64,000 nt of DNA from an uncultured Prevotellaceae bacterium (GTDB lineage: Bacteria > Bacteroidota > Bacteroidia > Bacteroidales > Bacteroidaceae): NCBI GenBank assembly GCA_900316985.1, contig ONFE01000010.1:1-64000 (forward strand), written 5' to 3'. A program made the translations under genes and the position numbers. Below, piece by piece: positions 52,380 through 62,058 of this stretch. The stretch's first letter is position 1, and each line of letters begins with the position of its first letter. The notes beneath the pieces are model-generated. The model made no database searches. It had not been told where the DNA came from and worked only from the letters and a program-made list of their open reading frames with translations.

Positions 52380-53426
52380 TTATTTCTTTAATTCCGTATT
52401 GATGCTCTCCACATTGCCTGTGACGGGACTGAGGCGCACCTTGGTTTCCATCTTCTTACTGAATAGTTCGCCCATTAATGGTTCTGTACGACCGAACTGT
52501 GCGGAATAAGTCTCGTAAGAATCCAGGAGTTTCTCGCCCTGATAGAGGTTGACGGTCATCTTGCCGGGGAGGTTCACCCAGATGCCGGAATCATTCTTGT
52601 TTTTTTCACCTTTGCCTACAGTGGCAGAGTTGGAGGGAACGTTGTGCTCGTCGTAGATGTCAATATAATAGGGTGAGCCAGACAGGTCCTCTTTGTCTAC
52701 GCATCCGTAATATTTGGAGAAGCGGAAGAGCAGTTCTCGTTCCACGGGTTTTTCAGGAACATAGTTGACGATGGTCTCTATGGTGTCGATGTCTTCAGTA
52801 CCGTTAAACAGACTTACCAGCGCGGCTTCCTGCGTGTTGAGGTTATTGAGCATCAGGCGCATCTGTTGTCCGTCGGTCGGCATGTTCTCAGCCTGTCCTT
52901 TCGTGATTTGGCTGCGGCTGTCACGGATGTCGTAAATCTCCTCGGCGGTGAGTTCGGCCATCTTCGACTTGTTACCGGCACTCAGGATTTCCTGTGAGAG
53001 ATAATCGTAGGGATTGCGTCTGGCAGGTTTTGGGGCAGCCTTGAAGGGCGCTTCTGCCGCTACGGCATTGGGACGGTCGTTCACGGCCAATAGCACACCG
53101 TTGTCATTCTTGTAGATAGACGAGATGTTGTGTTTGGTATCGATGTTCGCCTTGAAGATCTTGGTGGTGTCTGCAATGCCGCAAGGAGTCATCTTGATAC
53201 TGAGGATTCGGTAGGTTTTCTGTTCCTCGTTGGGAACGGGCTTTTTCAGATATCGCTCTGCATATTGGCTGAATTCACCAGGTTTATAAGTGGTCTTCTC
53301 CACCAGCAGCGTAAAGCGCAAAGCTGTCTTGGGAAGGAAATATGAACTGCCGTCAATCATGGGATTGTCAGCATAGGTGGATAAAATTCCGCAACAGAAG
53401 GCTGCGAATAAGAGCATCTTTTTCAT
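52380..53426 (-). CDS. DUF4831 family exported protein
   Basis: A 348-residue protein with signal peptide MKKMLLFAAFCCGILSTYA. It matches the build of Bacteroidetes DUF4831 proteins: YKPGEFSQYAERYL near the N-terminus, a central AEEIYDIRDSRSQITKGQAENMPTDGQ block, and a C-terminal IWVNLPGKMTVNLYQGEKLL. Function unknown. The start at 53426 is chosen for the signal peptide. It lies 37 nt after nnr on the same strand. Confidence 0.8.
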   Translation of the reverse strand: MKKMLLFAAFCCGILSTYADNPMIDGSSYFLPKTALRFTLLVEKTTYKPGEFSQYAERYLKKPVPNEEQKTYRILSIKMTPCGIADTTKIFKANIDTKHNISSIYKNDNGVLLAVNDRPNAVAAEAPFKAAPKPARRNPYDYLSQEILSAGNKSKMAELTAEEIYDIRDSRSQITKGQAENMPTDGQQMRLMLNNLNTQEAALVSLFNGTEDIDTIETIVNYVPEKPVERELLFRFSKYYGCVDKEDLSGSPYYIDIYDEHNVPSNSATVGKGEKNKNDSGIWVNLPGKMTVNLYQGEKLLDSYETYSAQFGRTEPLMGELFSKKMETKVRLSPVTGNVESINTELKK

Positions 53427-53463
53427 TATCTTTGTCTTTATATTGTTTTCACTCTTCACTTCC

Positions 53464-54981
53464 TCAGTCGTTGAGCCGTTTGAAAGCCTGGGGGAGGAAT
53501 TGGATGATATCGCTGGCCATCAGACTTTCCATACCCAGTTGACGGGCAGCCAGATCACCAGCCAGTCCGTGGAGATACATTCCCACAGCGCAGGCATCAG
53601 CATGCTTGTAACCGCGTGCCAGCAGTCCGGTGATAATACCTGTGAGCACATCTCCGCTTCCGGCCGTTGCCATACCGGCATTTCCCGTGGAGTTGAAGAT
53701 GACATTTCCATTGGGCAGACAGAGGGCGGAGTAGTGGCCCTTCAGTATGATATAGGCGTGCAGGTGCTCGGCCATATCGCGAGCTTTTGACAACCGCTCA
53801 TAACTGTCGGCACAAGGACTTCCGTTCAATCGGTCGAATTCCTTGGGATGAGGCGTCATAATGATGTTCTTGGGTAGCTGCTGGAGCCAAGCGCGATGGT
53901 TGGCCAGCATGTTCAGACCATCGGCATCCACCACGGTGGGAGCCTGTGTGCGGCGTATCTGAGAGATGAGCGCAATGGCGGTGTTCTCCTGCTGGCGGAG
54001 TCCGGGACCGATAGCCATTGCATCCACGTCATCGCTGTCAACCGTTTCAGAGAAGTACTTTTCGTCGTGGTCTGGATTGATGATTGCCTCGGGAACGCTG
54101 ATTTGCATCACGTCGTTGTTACGACGGGGCGTACGCACGATGACTTTTCCGGCTCCAGAACGCAGACAGGCCTTCGTGGCCAGGATGGCAGCACCAGCCA
54201 TACCGTAACTGCCGGCCACAATGAGTGCCGTGCCCATATTTCCTTTGTGGGAGAATTCATTTCGCGGAATCATCAGTGTCCTGACTTCCGTCTCTTCCAA
54301 TACCACGAACTGAGCATCCATCTTGCGGATGCCCTCTTCGCTGAGGCGGATGTCGAGAATCTTCAGTTCACCGATGAACTGCTGGTTCTCAGGAAAAAGG
54401 AATGCCAGTTTCTTCTGCTGAAGCGTGAGCGTCACGTCAGCCCTGATAATGTTGGCACGTACGTTATATGTGTTGTCTTCGGTCATCAGTCCCGAAGGCA
54501 CATCGATGCTTACGATGGTTGACGGACTTTGGTTGATATATTTCACCAATGAAGCAAAACCGCCTGCGAGCGGCTTGTTGAGCCCGGAACCGAATAGACC
54601 GTCGATGACCAGCATGTTGGCTTCGAGTTGCGGCGGGTCAAACTCGTCGATAACCTCCGTGAAGTCCTTGATGCGGTGAGCGTCAAGGATGCGCTTCTTG
54701 TTGGCTGCGCAGTCTTCCGACAGTTTGTTGTTGATATTGAAGAGATAAACAGATACCTGGTAACTCTGCTCACTGAGCATCCGGGCTACGGCCAGCGCAT
54801 CGCCGCCGTTGTTTCCGGGACCGGCAAAGACAATCACGGGCTTCTGACTGTCCCATTTCGAAGTGATGGCCCGCGTCAGTGCTTTGGCTGCGCGTTCCAT
54901 CAAATCTATGGAGCGGATAGGCTCGTGCTCCATGGTGTAATGGTCGAGTTCGTGTATCTGATTGCTGGTAAAAATCTTCAT
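53464..54981 (-). CDS. nnr: Bifunctional NAD(P)H-hydrate epimerase / ADP-dependent dehydratase
   Basis: A 505-residue repair enzyme. Residues 1-210 are the YjeF_N epimerase (VIVFAGPGNNGGDALAVARML; VSIDVPSGL). Residues ~230-500 are the ribokinase-like dehydratase (GTALIVAGSYGMAGAAILA; NIIMTPHPKEF; NAGMATAGSGDVLTGIITG). It restores damaged NADHX/NADPHX. The start MKIFTSNQI at 54981 fits the family. Confidence 0.95.
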   Translation of the reverse strand: MKIFTSNQIHELDHYTMEHEPIRSIDLMERAAKALTRAITSKWDSQKPVIVFAGPGNNGGDALAVARMLSEQSYQVSVYLFNINNKLSEDCAANKKRILDAHRIKDFTEVIDEFDPPQLEANMLVIDGLFGSGLNKPLAGGFASLVKYINQSPSTIVSIDVPSGLMTEDNTYNVRANIIRADVTLTLQQKKLAFLFPENQQFIGELKILDIRLSEEGIRKMDAQFVVLEETEVRTLMIPRNEFSHKGNMGTALIVAGSYGMAGAAILATKACLRSGAGKVIVRTPRRNNDVMQISVPEAIINPDHDEKYFSETVDSDDVDAMAIGPGLRQQENTAIALISQIRRTQAPTVVDADGLNMLANHRAWLQQLPKNIIMTPHPKEFDRLNGSPCADSYERLSKARDMAEHLHAYIILKGHYSALCLPNGNVIFNSTGNAGMATAGSGDVLTGIITGLLARGYKHADACAVGMYLHGLAGDLAARQLGMESLMASDIIQFLPQAFKRLND

Positions 54982-55039
54982 TTGGGTACAAAAATACAAA
55001 AATAATGGGAATCATACCCCTTATTTGGCAGAAAATTCG

Positions 55040-55047
55040 TATTTTTG
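55040..55047 (+). promoter_or_regulatory. -7 box for the hpt-adk-obgE-pgeF-comEC run
   Basis: TATTTTTG at 55040-55047, 25 nt before the hpt start, in the divergent gap with nnr. A clear -33 partner is not seen. Confidence 0.4.
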
Positions 55048-55071
55048 TACCAAATTTTAAAATAAAAGCCC

Positions 55072-55611
55072 ATGGATGCAGTGAAAATCAGGGATAAAAT
55101 GTTTCGCATTTCCATTCCAGAATCAGAAATCAAACAGCGCGTGAAGGCTTTGGCCGAACGCATCAATCAGGATCTGGCAGGCAAGAATCCGCTTTTCCTG
55201 GCTGTGCTCAACGGTGCTTATGTCTTTGCCGCCGATCTGATGCGTGAGATAACCATTCCCTGTGAGATCTCTTTTGTGAAGCTGGCTTCCTATCAGGGGA
55301 CAGTTTCCACGGGTAAGATTACGGAAGTGCTGGGTATCAACGAGGACCTTACGGATCGCGTGGTTGTCATCGTGGAGGATATTGTCGATACCGGTCTGAC
55401 GATGAAACGCATGGTGGAGAATCTGGGCACGCGCCGTCCCGCAGAGGTTCATATCTGCACATTGCTCCTGAAACCTGATAAGCTCCAGGTGCCCCTCGAT
55501 ATTGAATATGTGGCGATGGAAATTCCCAACGAGTTCATCGTGGGCTATGGCTTGGATTACGACCAGCAGGGCCGCAATCTGAAAGATATATACACAGTGG
55601 TTGACAAATAA
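55072..55611 (+). CDS. hpt: Hypoxanthine phosphoribosyltransferase
   Basis: A 179-residue purine-salvage enzyme converting hypoxanthine or guanine and PRPP to IMP or GMP. The PRPP-binding loop VVIVEDIVDTGLTM and the substrate segment DIEYVAMEIPNEFIVGYGLDY are present. Complete. Eight nt before the next start. Confidence 0.95.
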   Translation: MDAVKIRDKMFRISIPESEIKQRVKALAERINQDLAGKNPLFLAVLNGAYVFAADLMREITIPCEISFVKLASYQGTVSTGKITEVLGINEDLTDRVVVIVEDIVDTGLTMKRMVENLGTRRPAEVHICTLLLKPDKLQVPLDIEYVAMEIPNEFIVGYGLDYDQQGRNLKDIYTVVDK

Positions 55612-55619
55612 CAACAGAT

Positions 55620-56321
55620 ATGAAAGAGTTTAAACTTCCCCATCTGCCCAGCGACCCCGAGAAGAATGACAAAGACCTGATATCCGACTTGTGGTATGGG
55701 GTGGAAGAGAAAAAGATAGAACATCACGACAAAGATTTAAAGATTAATATGAAGAACATTGTAATTTTCGGTGCTCCTGGTTCAGGAAAGGGCACACAGA
55801 GTGACAAAATCATCGAGAAGTATGGCCTGGGTCACATCTCCACAGGCGACGTACTGCGTAGTGAAATCAAAAAGGGAACGGAACTCGGTAAGACCGCAGC
55901 CTCTTTCATAGACAAAGGCCAACTTATTCCCGATGAACTGATGATTGATATTCTTGCCGGCGTGTATGACTCTTTCGGAAAGAATCATGCCGGCGTTATC
56001 TTCGACGGTTTCCCCCGTACCATCCCGCAGGCCGAAGCCCTGAAAAAGATGCTGGCAGAGCGTGGTCACAAGGTGGCTGCCATGATTGAACTCGACGTTC
56101 CTGAGGACGAGCTGATGAAGCGCTTGATTCTTCGCGGACAGCAGAGTGGCCGCAGCGATGACAACGAGGAAACCATCAAGAAGCGCCTCGACGTGTATCA
56201 CACACAGACCGAACCCCTCATGAAATGGTATGAGCAAGAAGGTCTGCGTTATCCCATCAACGGCATGGGCGACCTCGATCGTATTTTCGCCGATATCGCC
56301 AAGGTGATAGATAGTCTGTAG
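55620..56321 (+). CDS. adk: Adenylate kinase, possibly with N-terminal extension
   Basis: The enzyme proper begins at MKNIVIFGAPGSGKGTQ (ATG at 55749), giving the usual ~190 residues: P-loop GAPGSGKGT, NMP-binding GHISTGDVLRSEI, FDGFPRTIPQAEAL, and a short LID as GRSDDNEETIKKRL. The same frame is open 43 codons further up, from an ATG 8 nt after hpt, adding a charged extension (MKEFKLPHLPSDPEKNDKDL and so on). I give the long form because of the tight spacing; the short form is equally plausible. Confidence 0.88.
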   Translation: MKEFKLPHLPSDPEKNDKDLISDLWYGVEEKKIEHHDKDLKINMKNIVIFGAPGSGKGTQSDKIIEKYGLGHISTGDVLRSEIKKGTELGKTAASFIDKGQLIPDELMIDILAGVYDSFGKNHAGVIFDGFPRTIPQAEALKKMLAERGHKVAAMIELDVPEDELMKRLILRGQQSGRSDDNEETIKKRLDVYHTQTEPLMKWYEQEGLRYPINGMGDLDRIFADIAKVIDSL

Positions 56322-56364
56322 GTTTCAGATTTAAAGATTCAAGAATCTTCACTCTTCACTTTCT

Positions 56365-57555
56365 ATGAAAGAATCCAACTTCGTTGACTACGTCAAGATC
56401 TATTGCCGCTCTGGTAAGGGCGGACGCGGGAGTATGCATCTGCGTCACGTCAAATATAACCCTAATGGTGGACCTGACGGTGGTGACGGCGGTAAAGGTG
56501 GTAGTATCATCCTTCGCGGAAACCATAACTACTGGACGTTGCTCCACCTGCGATACCAGCGTCACATCAAGGCAGAGCATGGCGGTAACGGAGGCAAGGA
56601 CAAATGCCACGGTACCGACGGCAAAGACGTCTATATCGACGTGCCTTGCGGAACGGTGGTGTACAATGCTGAGACCGGCAAATATGTCTGCGATGTCACC
56701 TACGACGGTCAGGAAGTTGTACTGTTAAAAGGCGGACGTGGCGGACTGGGTAACTACCAGTTCCGTACGGCTACCAATCAGGCTCCCCGCTACGCACAGC
56801 CCGGAGAGCCCATGCAGGAGATGACCGTCATCATGGAGTTGAAACTGCTGGCCGATGTGGGACTGGTAGGTTTCCCCAATGCCGGAAAATCCACCTTGGT
56901 GTCGGCGCTCAGCAATGCCCGTCCGAAGATAGCCAATTATCCCTTCACCACCATGGAGCCTTCCTTGGGTATCGTGGGCTATCGTGACAATAAATCCTTT
57001 GTGATGGCCGATATTCCCGGTATTATTGAAGGTGCTGCCGAAGGAAAGGGCCTCGGCCTTCGTTTCCTGCGTCATATCGAGCGCAACTCCCTGCTGCTCT
57101 TCATGGTTCCTGGTGATACCGACGATATCTTCAAGGAATATAACATCCTCCTCAACGAGCTTCGCCAGTTCAATCCCGAGATGCTCGACAAGCACCGCGT
57201 TCTGGCCATTACCAAGTGCGATCTTCTCGACCAGGAACTGATGGAGATGCTCCGCCATGATCTGGAAGAGAAACTGAAAGCCGACGGTGAGCAGATTCCC
57301 GTACTATTTATCTCTGCCGTAGCTCAGATGGGCCTCGACGAACTGAAGGATGTACTTTGGCAGGAACTCAACAGCGAGAGCAACAAACTGCAGACCATCA
57401 CTGCAGAAGATACACTCGTACATCGCGACAAGGAAATGTCGCAGTTTGCCCGTGAACTGCTCGATGAGGGAGAAGACGGCTATATTCCCGATGAAGACGA
57501 AGAAGACGATATTGAAATCCTCGACGATTACGAAATAGAAGATTTTGATGAGTAG
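56365..57555 (+). CDS. obgE: GTPase Obg/CgtA
   Basis: A 396-residue ribosome-assembly GTPase. The glycine-rich Obg domain fills residues 1-158 ([35 protein letters not shown]). The G domain has G1 [12 protein letters not shown]3 DIPGIIEGA and G4 TKCD. The C-terminus is a highly acidic tail ([21 protein letters not shown] is its end region). It overlaps pgeF by 8 nt. Confidence 0.96.
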   Translation: MKESNFVDYVKIYCRSGKGGRGSMHLRHVKYNPNGGPDGGDGGKGGSIILRGNHNYWTLLHLRYQRHIKAEHGGNGGKDKCHGTDGKDVYIDVPCGTVVYNAETGKYVCDVTYDGQEVVLLKGGRGGLGNYQFRTATNQAPRYAQPGEPMQEMTVIMELKLLADVGLVGFPNAGKSTLVSALSNARPKIANYPFTTMEPSLGIVGYRDNKSFVMADIPGIIEGAAEGKGLGLRFLRHIERNSLLLFMVPGDTDDIFKEYNILLNELRQFNPEMLDKHRVLAITKCDLLDQELMEMLRHDLEEKLKADGEQIPVLFISAVAQMGLDELKDVLWQELNSESNKLQTITAEDTLVHRDKEMSQFARELLDEGEDGYIPDEDEEDDIEILDDYEIEDFDE

Positions 57556-58405
57556 TCCGCAACTACATTACTACACGGTGGGAGAGAAGGTCACGGCTTT
57601 CTCTTCCACTCGTTATGGCGGTTGCAGCGAGGGAAACTACCGCTCCTTCAATGTCAACCGTTATTGCGGCGACGTTGAAGAACATATAGCCCGTAATCTG
57701 GAATCCTTGAAAAGCCTTTTAGGCGTCAGTCAAGTCTTTATGCCCCATCAGGTGCATGGCACCGAAGTCCTCCGGGTGAAGCAGTCCGTTCCCTGGGAAG
57801 GTATGGCTGATAACTTTGAAGGTGTGGATGCCCTCATCACCGATGTCATGGGTATTTGTATTGGGGTAAGCACAGCCGACTGCATTCCGGTCCTTCTCTA
57901 TGATGAAGCCCATCATGCCGCTGCCGCCATCCATGCAGGCTGGCGGGGAACGGTCAAGCGCATCGTAAAGAAAGCCGTCGAATCCATGCACGATAGTTTC
58001 GGAACCCGTCCTGAAGAACTGCAAGCCGTCATAGGTCCCGGCATCAGCCTGGAATCTTTCGAGGTAGGCGATGAAGTCTACGATCAGTTCCAAAAGGAGG
58101 GCTTTCCGATGGAAAGGATTGCCCGCCGCTATCCTGTTAAGCCCGCCCAACAAGGAGCGAGCGTTTCAAGTTTCAGGTTTCAGGCTTCTGGTAACCACCA
58201 ACACCCATCACCCATCACCCACCACCCGGACACCAAATGGCACATCGACCTTCCCCTTTGCAACCGTCTTCAGTTGGAAGAGGCGGGCGTCAGCCAGATA
58301 GCGATGAGCGGCATCTGCACCTATCAGCAGTCCGAAGACTATTTCTCTGCCCGAAAGTTGGGCATTAATTCAGGCCGTATCCTCACAGGTATCGTGCTAC
58401 GATGA
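57548..58405 (+). CDS. pgeF: PgeF/YfiH-type laccase-domain protein with repeat-derived insertion
   Basis: A 285-residue multicopper-oxidase-like (DUF152) protein; homologues act in peptidoglycan editing or purine nucleoside phosphorolysis. Motifs: [12 protein letters not shown] (His), [13 protein letters not shown] (Cys), [14 protein letters not shown] (His) and [12 protein letters not shown]. At residues ~206-228 the sequence [20 protein letters not shown] is not expected in the family. It is encoded by the heptamer tracts at 58163-58229 and sits between YPVKPA and WHIDL, which are near neighbours in relatives. The start ATG at 57548 overlaps obgE. Confidence 0.88.
   Translation: MSSPQLHYYTVGEKVTAFSSTRYGGCSEGNYRSFNVNRYCGDVEEHIARNLESLKSLLGVSQVFMPHQVHGTEVLRVKQSVPWEGMADNFEGVDALITDVMGICIGVSTADCIPVLLYDEAHHAAAAIHAGWRGTVKRIVKKAVESMHDSFGTRPEELQAVIGPGISLESFEVGDEVYDQFQKEGFPMERIARRYPVKPAQQGASVSSFRFQASGNHQHPSPITHHPDTKWHIDLPLCNRLQLEEAGVSQIAMSGICTYQQSEDYFSARKLGINSGRILTGIVLR
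58163..58229 (+). repeat. Two heptamer tracts in frame inside pgeF
   Basis: GTTTCAA, GTTTCAG, GTTTCAG, GCTTCTG (58163-58190), then after a short link CACCCAT, CACCCAT, CACCCAC, CACCCGG (58202-58229). The first matches the tract at 19391 and the second that at 3942. Confidence 0.9.
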
Positions 58406-58420
58406 TTTCCTTTCCTCCGT

Positions 58421-59956
58421 ATGTTTCCCCTTCAGACGCTGAGACTCTATCCTTTTCTTAAGTTGGCCATAGCCTTGATTATGGGAATGTGGCTGGCAAC
58501 AGGCGTGGATATCCTTCTCTCATGGCAGTGGGCACTTGCCTTTGTCGCCGTGACCATCATCACTTTGTTTCTCAGGCGGCCTTTACTGCAATCCCTGTTA
58601 TTGCTCTTTTCCGTATTCCTTTTGGGTGGTACATTGATGACCAGACAGATGGAGTCCATCGGCGACGGTTATGCTGCTGATGAAACCATATTCGATGCGG
58701 TGGTAGCCAGTCAGCCGGTCATGAAGAAAAAGGTGATGCAGATGGATCTGTGGATTACTTCTGCCTCCAAACCAATCAAGGTAAAAGCCTCCGTCTTTCG
58801 GGATGGTAGGGCAGAAAGACTGAAGCCCGGCGATGGCATCAGGGCAAAGGCACCATTGGAAAAACCGGCCAATTATGCAAAATCAACATTCGATTATCGC
58901 ACCTATTTGCTCCGACAAGGCTATCGCTCCACGGTTTTTCTGTACATCACCGACTGGCACCTACAGCGTGTTTCCTTACTCGGACTTTCTTTTTTTCAAC
59001 GCACCCGATTGGCCGTTCTTCAATTGCGTCAGCAATTGATAGCGCGCTACCGTTCTTTGGGATTATCCGATAATCAGCTGGCAGTGGTCTCGGCCATGAC
59101 GTTGGGCGACCGCTCTTTGCTTACCACCGAATTGAAAGACGACTATTCCATCTCCGGCGGTGCTCATATACTGGCCCTTTCGGGTATGCATCTGGGCATC
59201 ATCTATATGGTGCTGACTTTGGTCTTGGGTGTTCGCCGTCCCAGGAATACCTGGCGTTTCTTCTTTTCCTCCGTCCTGCTGATGGCAGCCATCTGGAGTT
59301 TCGTCGTGTTGGTTGGAATGTCGGCTTCCGTAGTTCGTGCGGCGGTGATGCTGACCCTTTTGACCTTCGTGCAACTGCTCAATCGGCAGGCCATATCGCT
59401 CAACACCCTTGCCTTTACCGCCTGCCTCCTATTGGTCATTCATCCGATGTCGCTCCTCGATGTCGGATTCCAGCTTTCCTATGCATCCGTGGCAGCCATC
59501 CTTGTGTTCTACAAGCCCATCTATGGTCTGTTATGCAGTGATTCCAAGGAAAACCCCACCTTCCCTGTCCGCTTTGGACGATTGTTATGGGGATTGCTCT
59601 CCGTTTCATTGGCTGCCCAATTGGGCGTAGCACCCCTCATTGCCCATTATTTCGGGCGCATCCCCGTCTATTTCCTCATCACCAATCTGGCTGTAGTCCT
59701 TTTGGCCACGCTCATTCTCTATTGCGCCTTGGGCCTGTGGACATTTGTCTGGTTGCCCTCCGTCCAGTCATTCTTCTCAAAAGCCCTTTCCCTGCTTGCT
59801 GAGGGATTAAACACCATTCTCCATTATATCGCCACTCTTCCCGGTGCCAGTATCGAGCCCGTCCATTTGAACACCATTGGCGTCATAGCCTGTTACGTCC
59901 TCCTCTCCTCCCTCTATCTGGTCTATCTGATTGTTCGAAAGCCTGATTTCAAGTGA
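58421..59956 (+). CDS. ComEC/Rec2-type DNA-uptake channel protein
   Basis: A 511-residue polytopic membrane protein. Three hydrophobic segments lie at the N-terminus, then an extracytoplasmic OB-like domain (residues ~80-190), then the competence domain with LGDRSLLTTELKDDYSISGGAHILALSGMHLG and further helices. The C-terminal beta-lactamase-like domain seen in longer ComEC proteins is absent, as in many Bacteroidetes. It may move single-stranded DNA inward; natural competence in this group is not established. Confidence 0.88.
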   Translation: MFPLQTLRLYPFLKLAIALIMGMWLATGVDILLSWQWALAFVAVTIITLFLRRPLLQSLLLLFSVFLLGGTLMTRQMESIGDGYAADETIFDAVVASQPVMKKKVMQMDLWITSASKPIKVKASVFRDGRAERLKPGDGIRAKAPLEKPANYAKSTFDYRTYLLRQGYRSTVFLYITDWHLQRVSLLGLSFFQRTRLAVLQLRQQLIARYRSLGLSDNQLAVVSAMTLGDRSLLTTELKDDYSISGGAHILALSGMHLGIIYMVLTLVLGVRRPRNTWRFFFSSVLLMAAIWSFVVLVGMSASVVRAAVMLTLLTFVQLLNRQAISLNTLAFTACLLLVIHPMSLLDVGFQLSYASVAAILVFYKPIYGLLCSDSKENPTFPVRFGRLLWGLLSVSLAAQLGVAPLIAHYFGRIPVYFLITNLAVVLLATLILYCALGLWTFVWLPSVQSFFSKALSLLAEGLNTILHYIATLPGASIEPVHLNTIGVIACYVLLSSLYLVYLIVRKPDFK

Positions 59957-59959
59957 TTC

Positions 59960-59989
59960 TTGGTTCAAGTTGGTTCATTTTGGTTCAAA
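59960..59989. repeat. Decamer array TTGGTTCA x3 (left)
   Basis: TTGGTTCAAG, TTGGTTCATT and TTGGTTCAAA are contiguous 10-mers, about 25 nt upstream of the -7 box TAATTTTG (60016-60023). The 10-bp period puts each copy on the same helix face. Confidence 0.85.
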
Positions 59990-60033
59990 TGTTTTGGGGA
60001 GTGATTATTTATATATAATTTTGTAGCTGATAT

Positions 60034-60597
60034 ATGGAAACCGAGCAGTTACATTATTTAGCGATACTCATCGGTAAAGTAGAACAAAAGATGGGTTATG
60101 CGTTGAAGTCACCACAGGATTTCAATCAGTTGCTTTTGCGTCTTCCTCAGGGTTGTAGTGTTAGTTTGAGCACAGTGAAAAGACTATGGGGCTATGTGCC
60201 TTCTGCTCATCAACCTCGACTATCCTCCTTGTCTGTATTATCTAGGTTTGTGGGATACCGTGACTGGGATGATTTTTGTTTGAAACAAATGCCTATTATT
60301 GAATCCGACTTTCTGCAAGGTACTATCAAGGAAACAGATATCGAAGAAGGAGAAGAAGTGGAACTGACTTGGTTGCCCAATCGTTATTGCAGGGTAAGAA
60401 AAGAGGCCAATGGAACATTTATCGTGGTTGAAGTACGCAATGCGAAGTTACAAGCGGGGGACACCTTTCGTGCAGCATGGTTCTCTGAGGGTCAGCCGCT
60501 TTGCATCACTCATTTGATGCGTGGCGGATTATCCATGCCCGATTATGTGGCGGGCCGTTCATCTGGTTTGCAGTCAGTTCACAAACTGAAAAAGTAA
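60034..60597 (+). CDS. Putative HTH-containing regulator paired with kinase
   Basis: A 187-residue protein. The first ~90 residues form a helical, probably HTH-like domain (SLSTVKRLWGYVPSAHQPRL then SVLSRFVGYRDWDDFC), a pattern I recall at the N-terminus of various Bacteroidetes proteins. The second half is a small beta domain (EEVELTWLPNRYCRVRKEANG; GDTFRAAWFSEGQPL). No known function. It precedes the kinase by 50 nt, and a decamer array lies right upstream, a possible binding site. Confidence 0.7.
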   Translation: METEQLHYLAILIGKVEQKMGYALKSPQDFNQLLLRLPQGCSVSLSTVKRLWGYVPSAHQPRLSSLSVLSRFVGYRDWDDFCLKQMPIIESDFLQGTIKETDIEEGEEVELTWLPNRYCRVRKEANGTFIVVEVRNAKLQAGDTFRAAWFSEGQPLCITHLMRGGLSMPDYVAGRSSGLQSVHKLKK

Positions 60598-60647
60598 AAT
60601 GTTAGTTTTTACTTTGTTATTTCCTTGCTTTTGATTACTTTTGTGCT

Positions 60648-62048
60648 GTGAACGACGAACAGCAGTCTGATTCCGGTTTCCTTCACGGCGAGAGCTTGGT
60701 TCTCTCACGGCAATTCAAGGATATTTCGCCTTTGCACGAAAGTAAGGGCGGTTTCAGCCGTTTATTCCGTGCCCAGCGCATGGGTAAATGGCAAGTGCTG
60801 AAATGCCTGAAACCAGAGTTTGCCCAACAGGCTGAATATCGCGCCTTGTTGCAGAAGGAGTTTGAGATAGGTTTCCGCCTTAATCATCCGAATATTGTTC
60901 GTACGGAATCATTGGAAGAAGTGGAAGGACTTGGCGTTTGCATTGTAGAGGAATATGTAGATGGGAAGACTCTTCGAGACTTGATGGAATCAAAGAACTG
61001 GACCCGTAATCGCATTGTCGGTATTATGCGTCAGGTAGCAGATGCCCTTGAATATCTTCATCAGCATCAGGTCGTACATCGTGACCTTAAGCCCGAAAAC
61101 ATTCTGATTACGGCCCAAGGCGATTATGTAAAGTTGATAGACTTTGGCCTCAGTGATGCCGACAACTATGCTATTCTTAAACAGCCTGCCGGCACCCGCC
61201 GCTATGCTGCCCCAGAAGTTTTCAGTTCTTCATCAGCATCCAATGGCATTGCCGCCGACATCTACAGTTTCGGCAAGATATTGGAAGAACTCAATGCGCT
61301 GTTGCCTTATAAGAGTAGCCGTATAGAAAAGATAGTCAAGATTTGCACACAACCGAATCCTTCTGATCGTTATACCACCTTAAACGACATCAACTGGGAC
61401 AAACGTAGCAATTATTACAAATGGGAGGCCGCTGCTGTTATTCTCTTTCTGCTCCTTGTGATGGCCTATCTTTGGAGGGATGGAAGACGAAGTGATAGTC
61501 CACAAATGTCAAATCAGTCCGTGGCTGTTGATACACTTTCTCCGAAGGACAGTTCTAAAACTATAAATATAGAGAAAATAAAGTATACAACCAGCCGTGT
61601 ACCCCTTAAGGAGTCTGTTCAAACATCCGATTCTAAAGAACATGAAGAATCTGCAAAACCAGAAATAAAGCCATTCCTGATTTCTGAAAGTTTTAAAGAT
61701 GCCATCTCTGAGATTGTTCATAAACATTTGATGGCTGCACTTGACAGTTTTGAGGTGTCTGCTAACAAGGCAACAAAATATAATCCCCGGACTTTACTCA
61801 AACATTCTGAAGATTTGGCATACGCCCTCATTGCAGATGAAACCGCCAAACAGATAGAGCGATATAGTAATGCCAATGGGGTTGATGCTAATATACTGAA
61901 AGATTCGGCAATTACCGTTATAGGTGAAGAAATCCAAAAGTATCATCAATCTCGGGCGTTTCACCAACGTATTAGCCAGATAGAGTCATCTATGAGTCAT
62001 TTGAAGAAAGTAGGTAAAAGACGTTCCCCGAAATCAGGTTATGATTGA
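60648..62048 (+). CDS. Hanks-type serine/threonine protein kinase, membrane-anchored
   Basis: A 466-residue protein starting at GTG. Kinase domain at residues ~20-260: glycine-loop GGFSRLFRAQ, Lys52 in WQVLKCLKP, HRDLKPEN with Asp146, IDFGLSD with Asp165, and GTRRYAAPEVF. All catalytic residues are present. A membrane helix lies near 262-280 (AAAVILFLLLVMAYLW). The outer ~185 residues are charged and helical, with no PASTA or known sensor repeat. It probably signals an envelope state; targets unknown. Confidence 0.88.
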   Translation: MNDEQQSDSGFLHGESLVLSRQFKDISPLHESKGGFSRLFRAQRMGKWQVLKCLKPEFAQQAEYRALLQKEFEIGFRLNHPNIVRTESLEEVEGLGVCIVEEYVDGKTLRDLMESKNWTRNRIVGIMRQVADALEYLHQHQVVHRDLKPENILITAQGDYVKLIDFGLSDADNYAILKQPAGTRRYAAPEVFSSSSASNGIAADIYSFGKILEELNALLPYKSSRIEKIVKICTQPNPSDRYTTLNDINWDKRSNYYKWEAAAVILFLLLVMAYLWRDGRRSDSPQMSNQSVAVDTLSPKDSSKTINIEKIKYTTSRVPLKESVQTSDSKEHEESAKPEIKPFLISESFKDAISEIVHKHLMAALDSFEVSANKATKYNPRTLLKHSEDLAYALIADETAKQIERYSNANGVDANILKDSAITVIGEEIQKYHQSRAFHQRISQIESSMSHLKKVGKRRSPKSGYD

Positions 62049-62058
62049 GGATTCTGAT

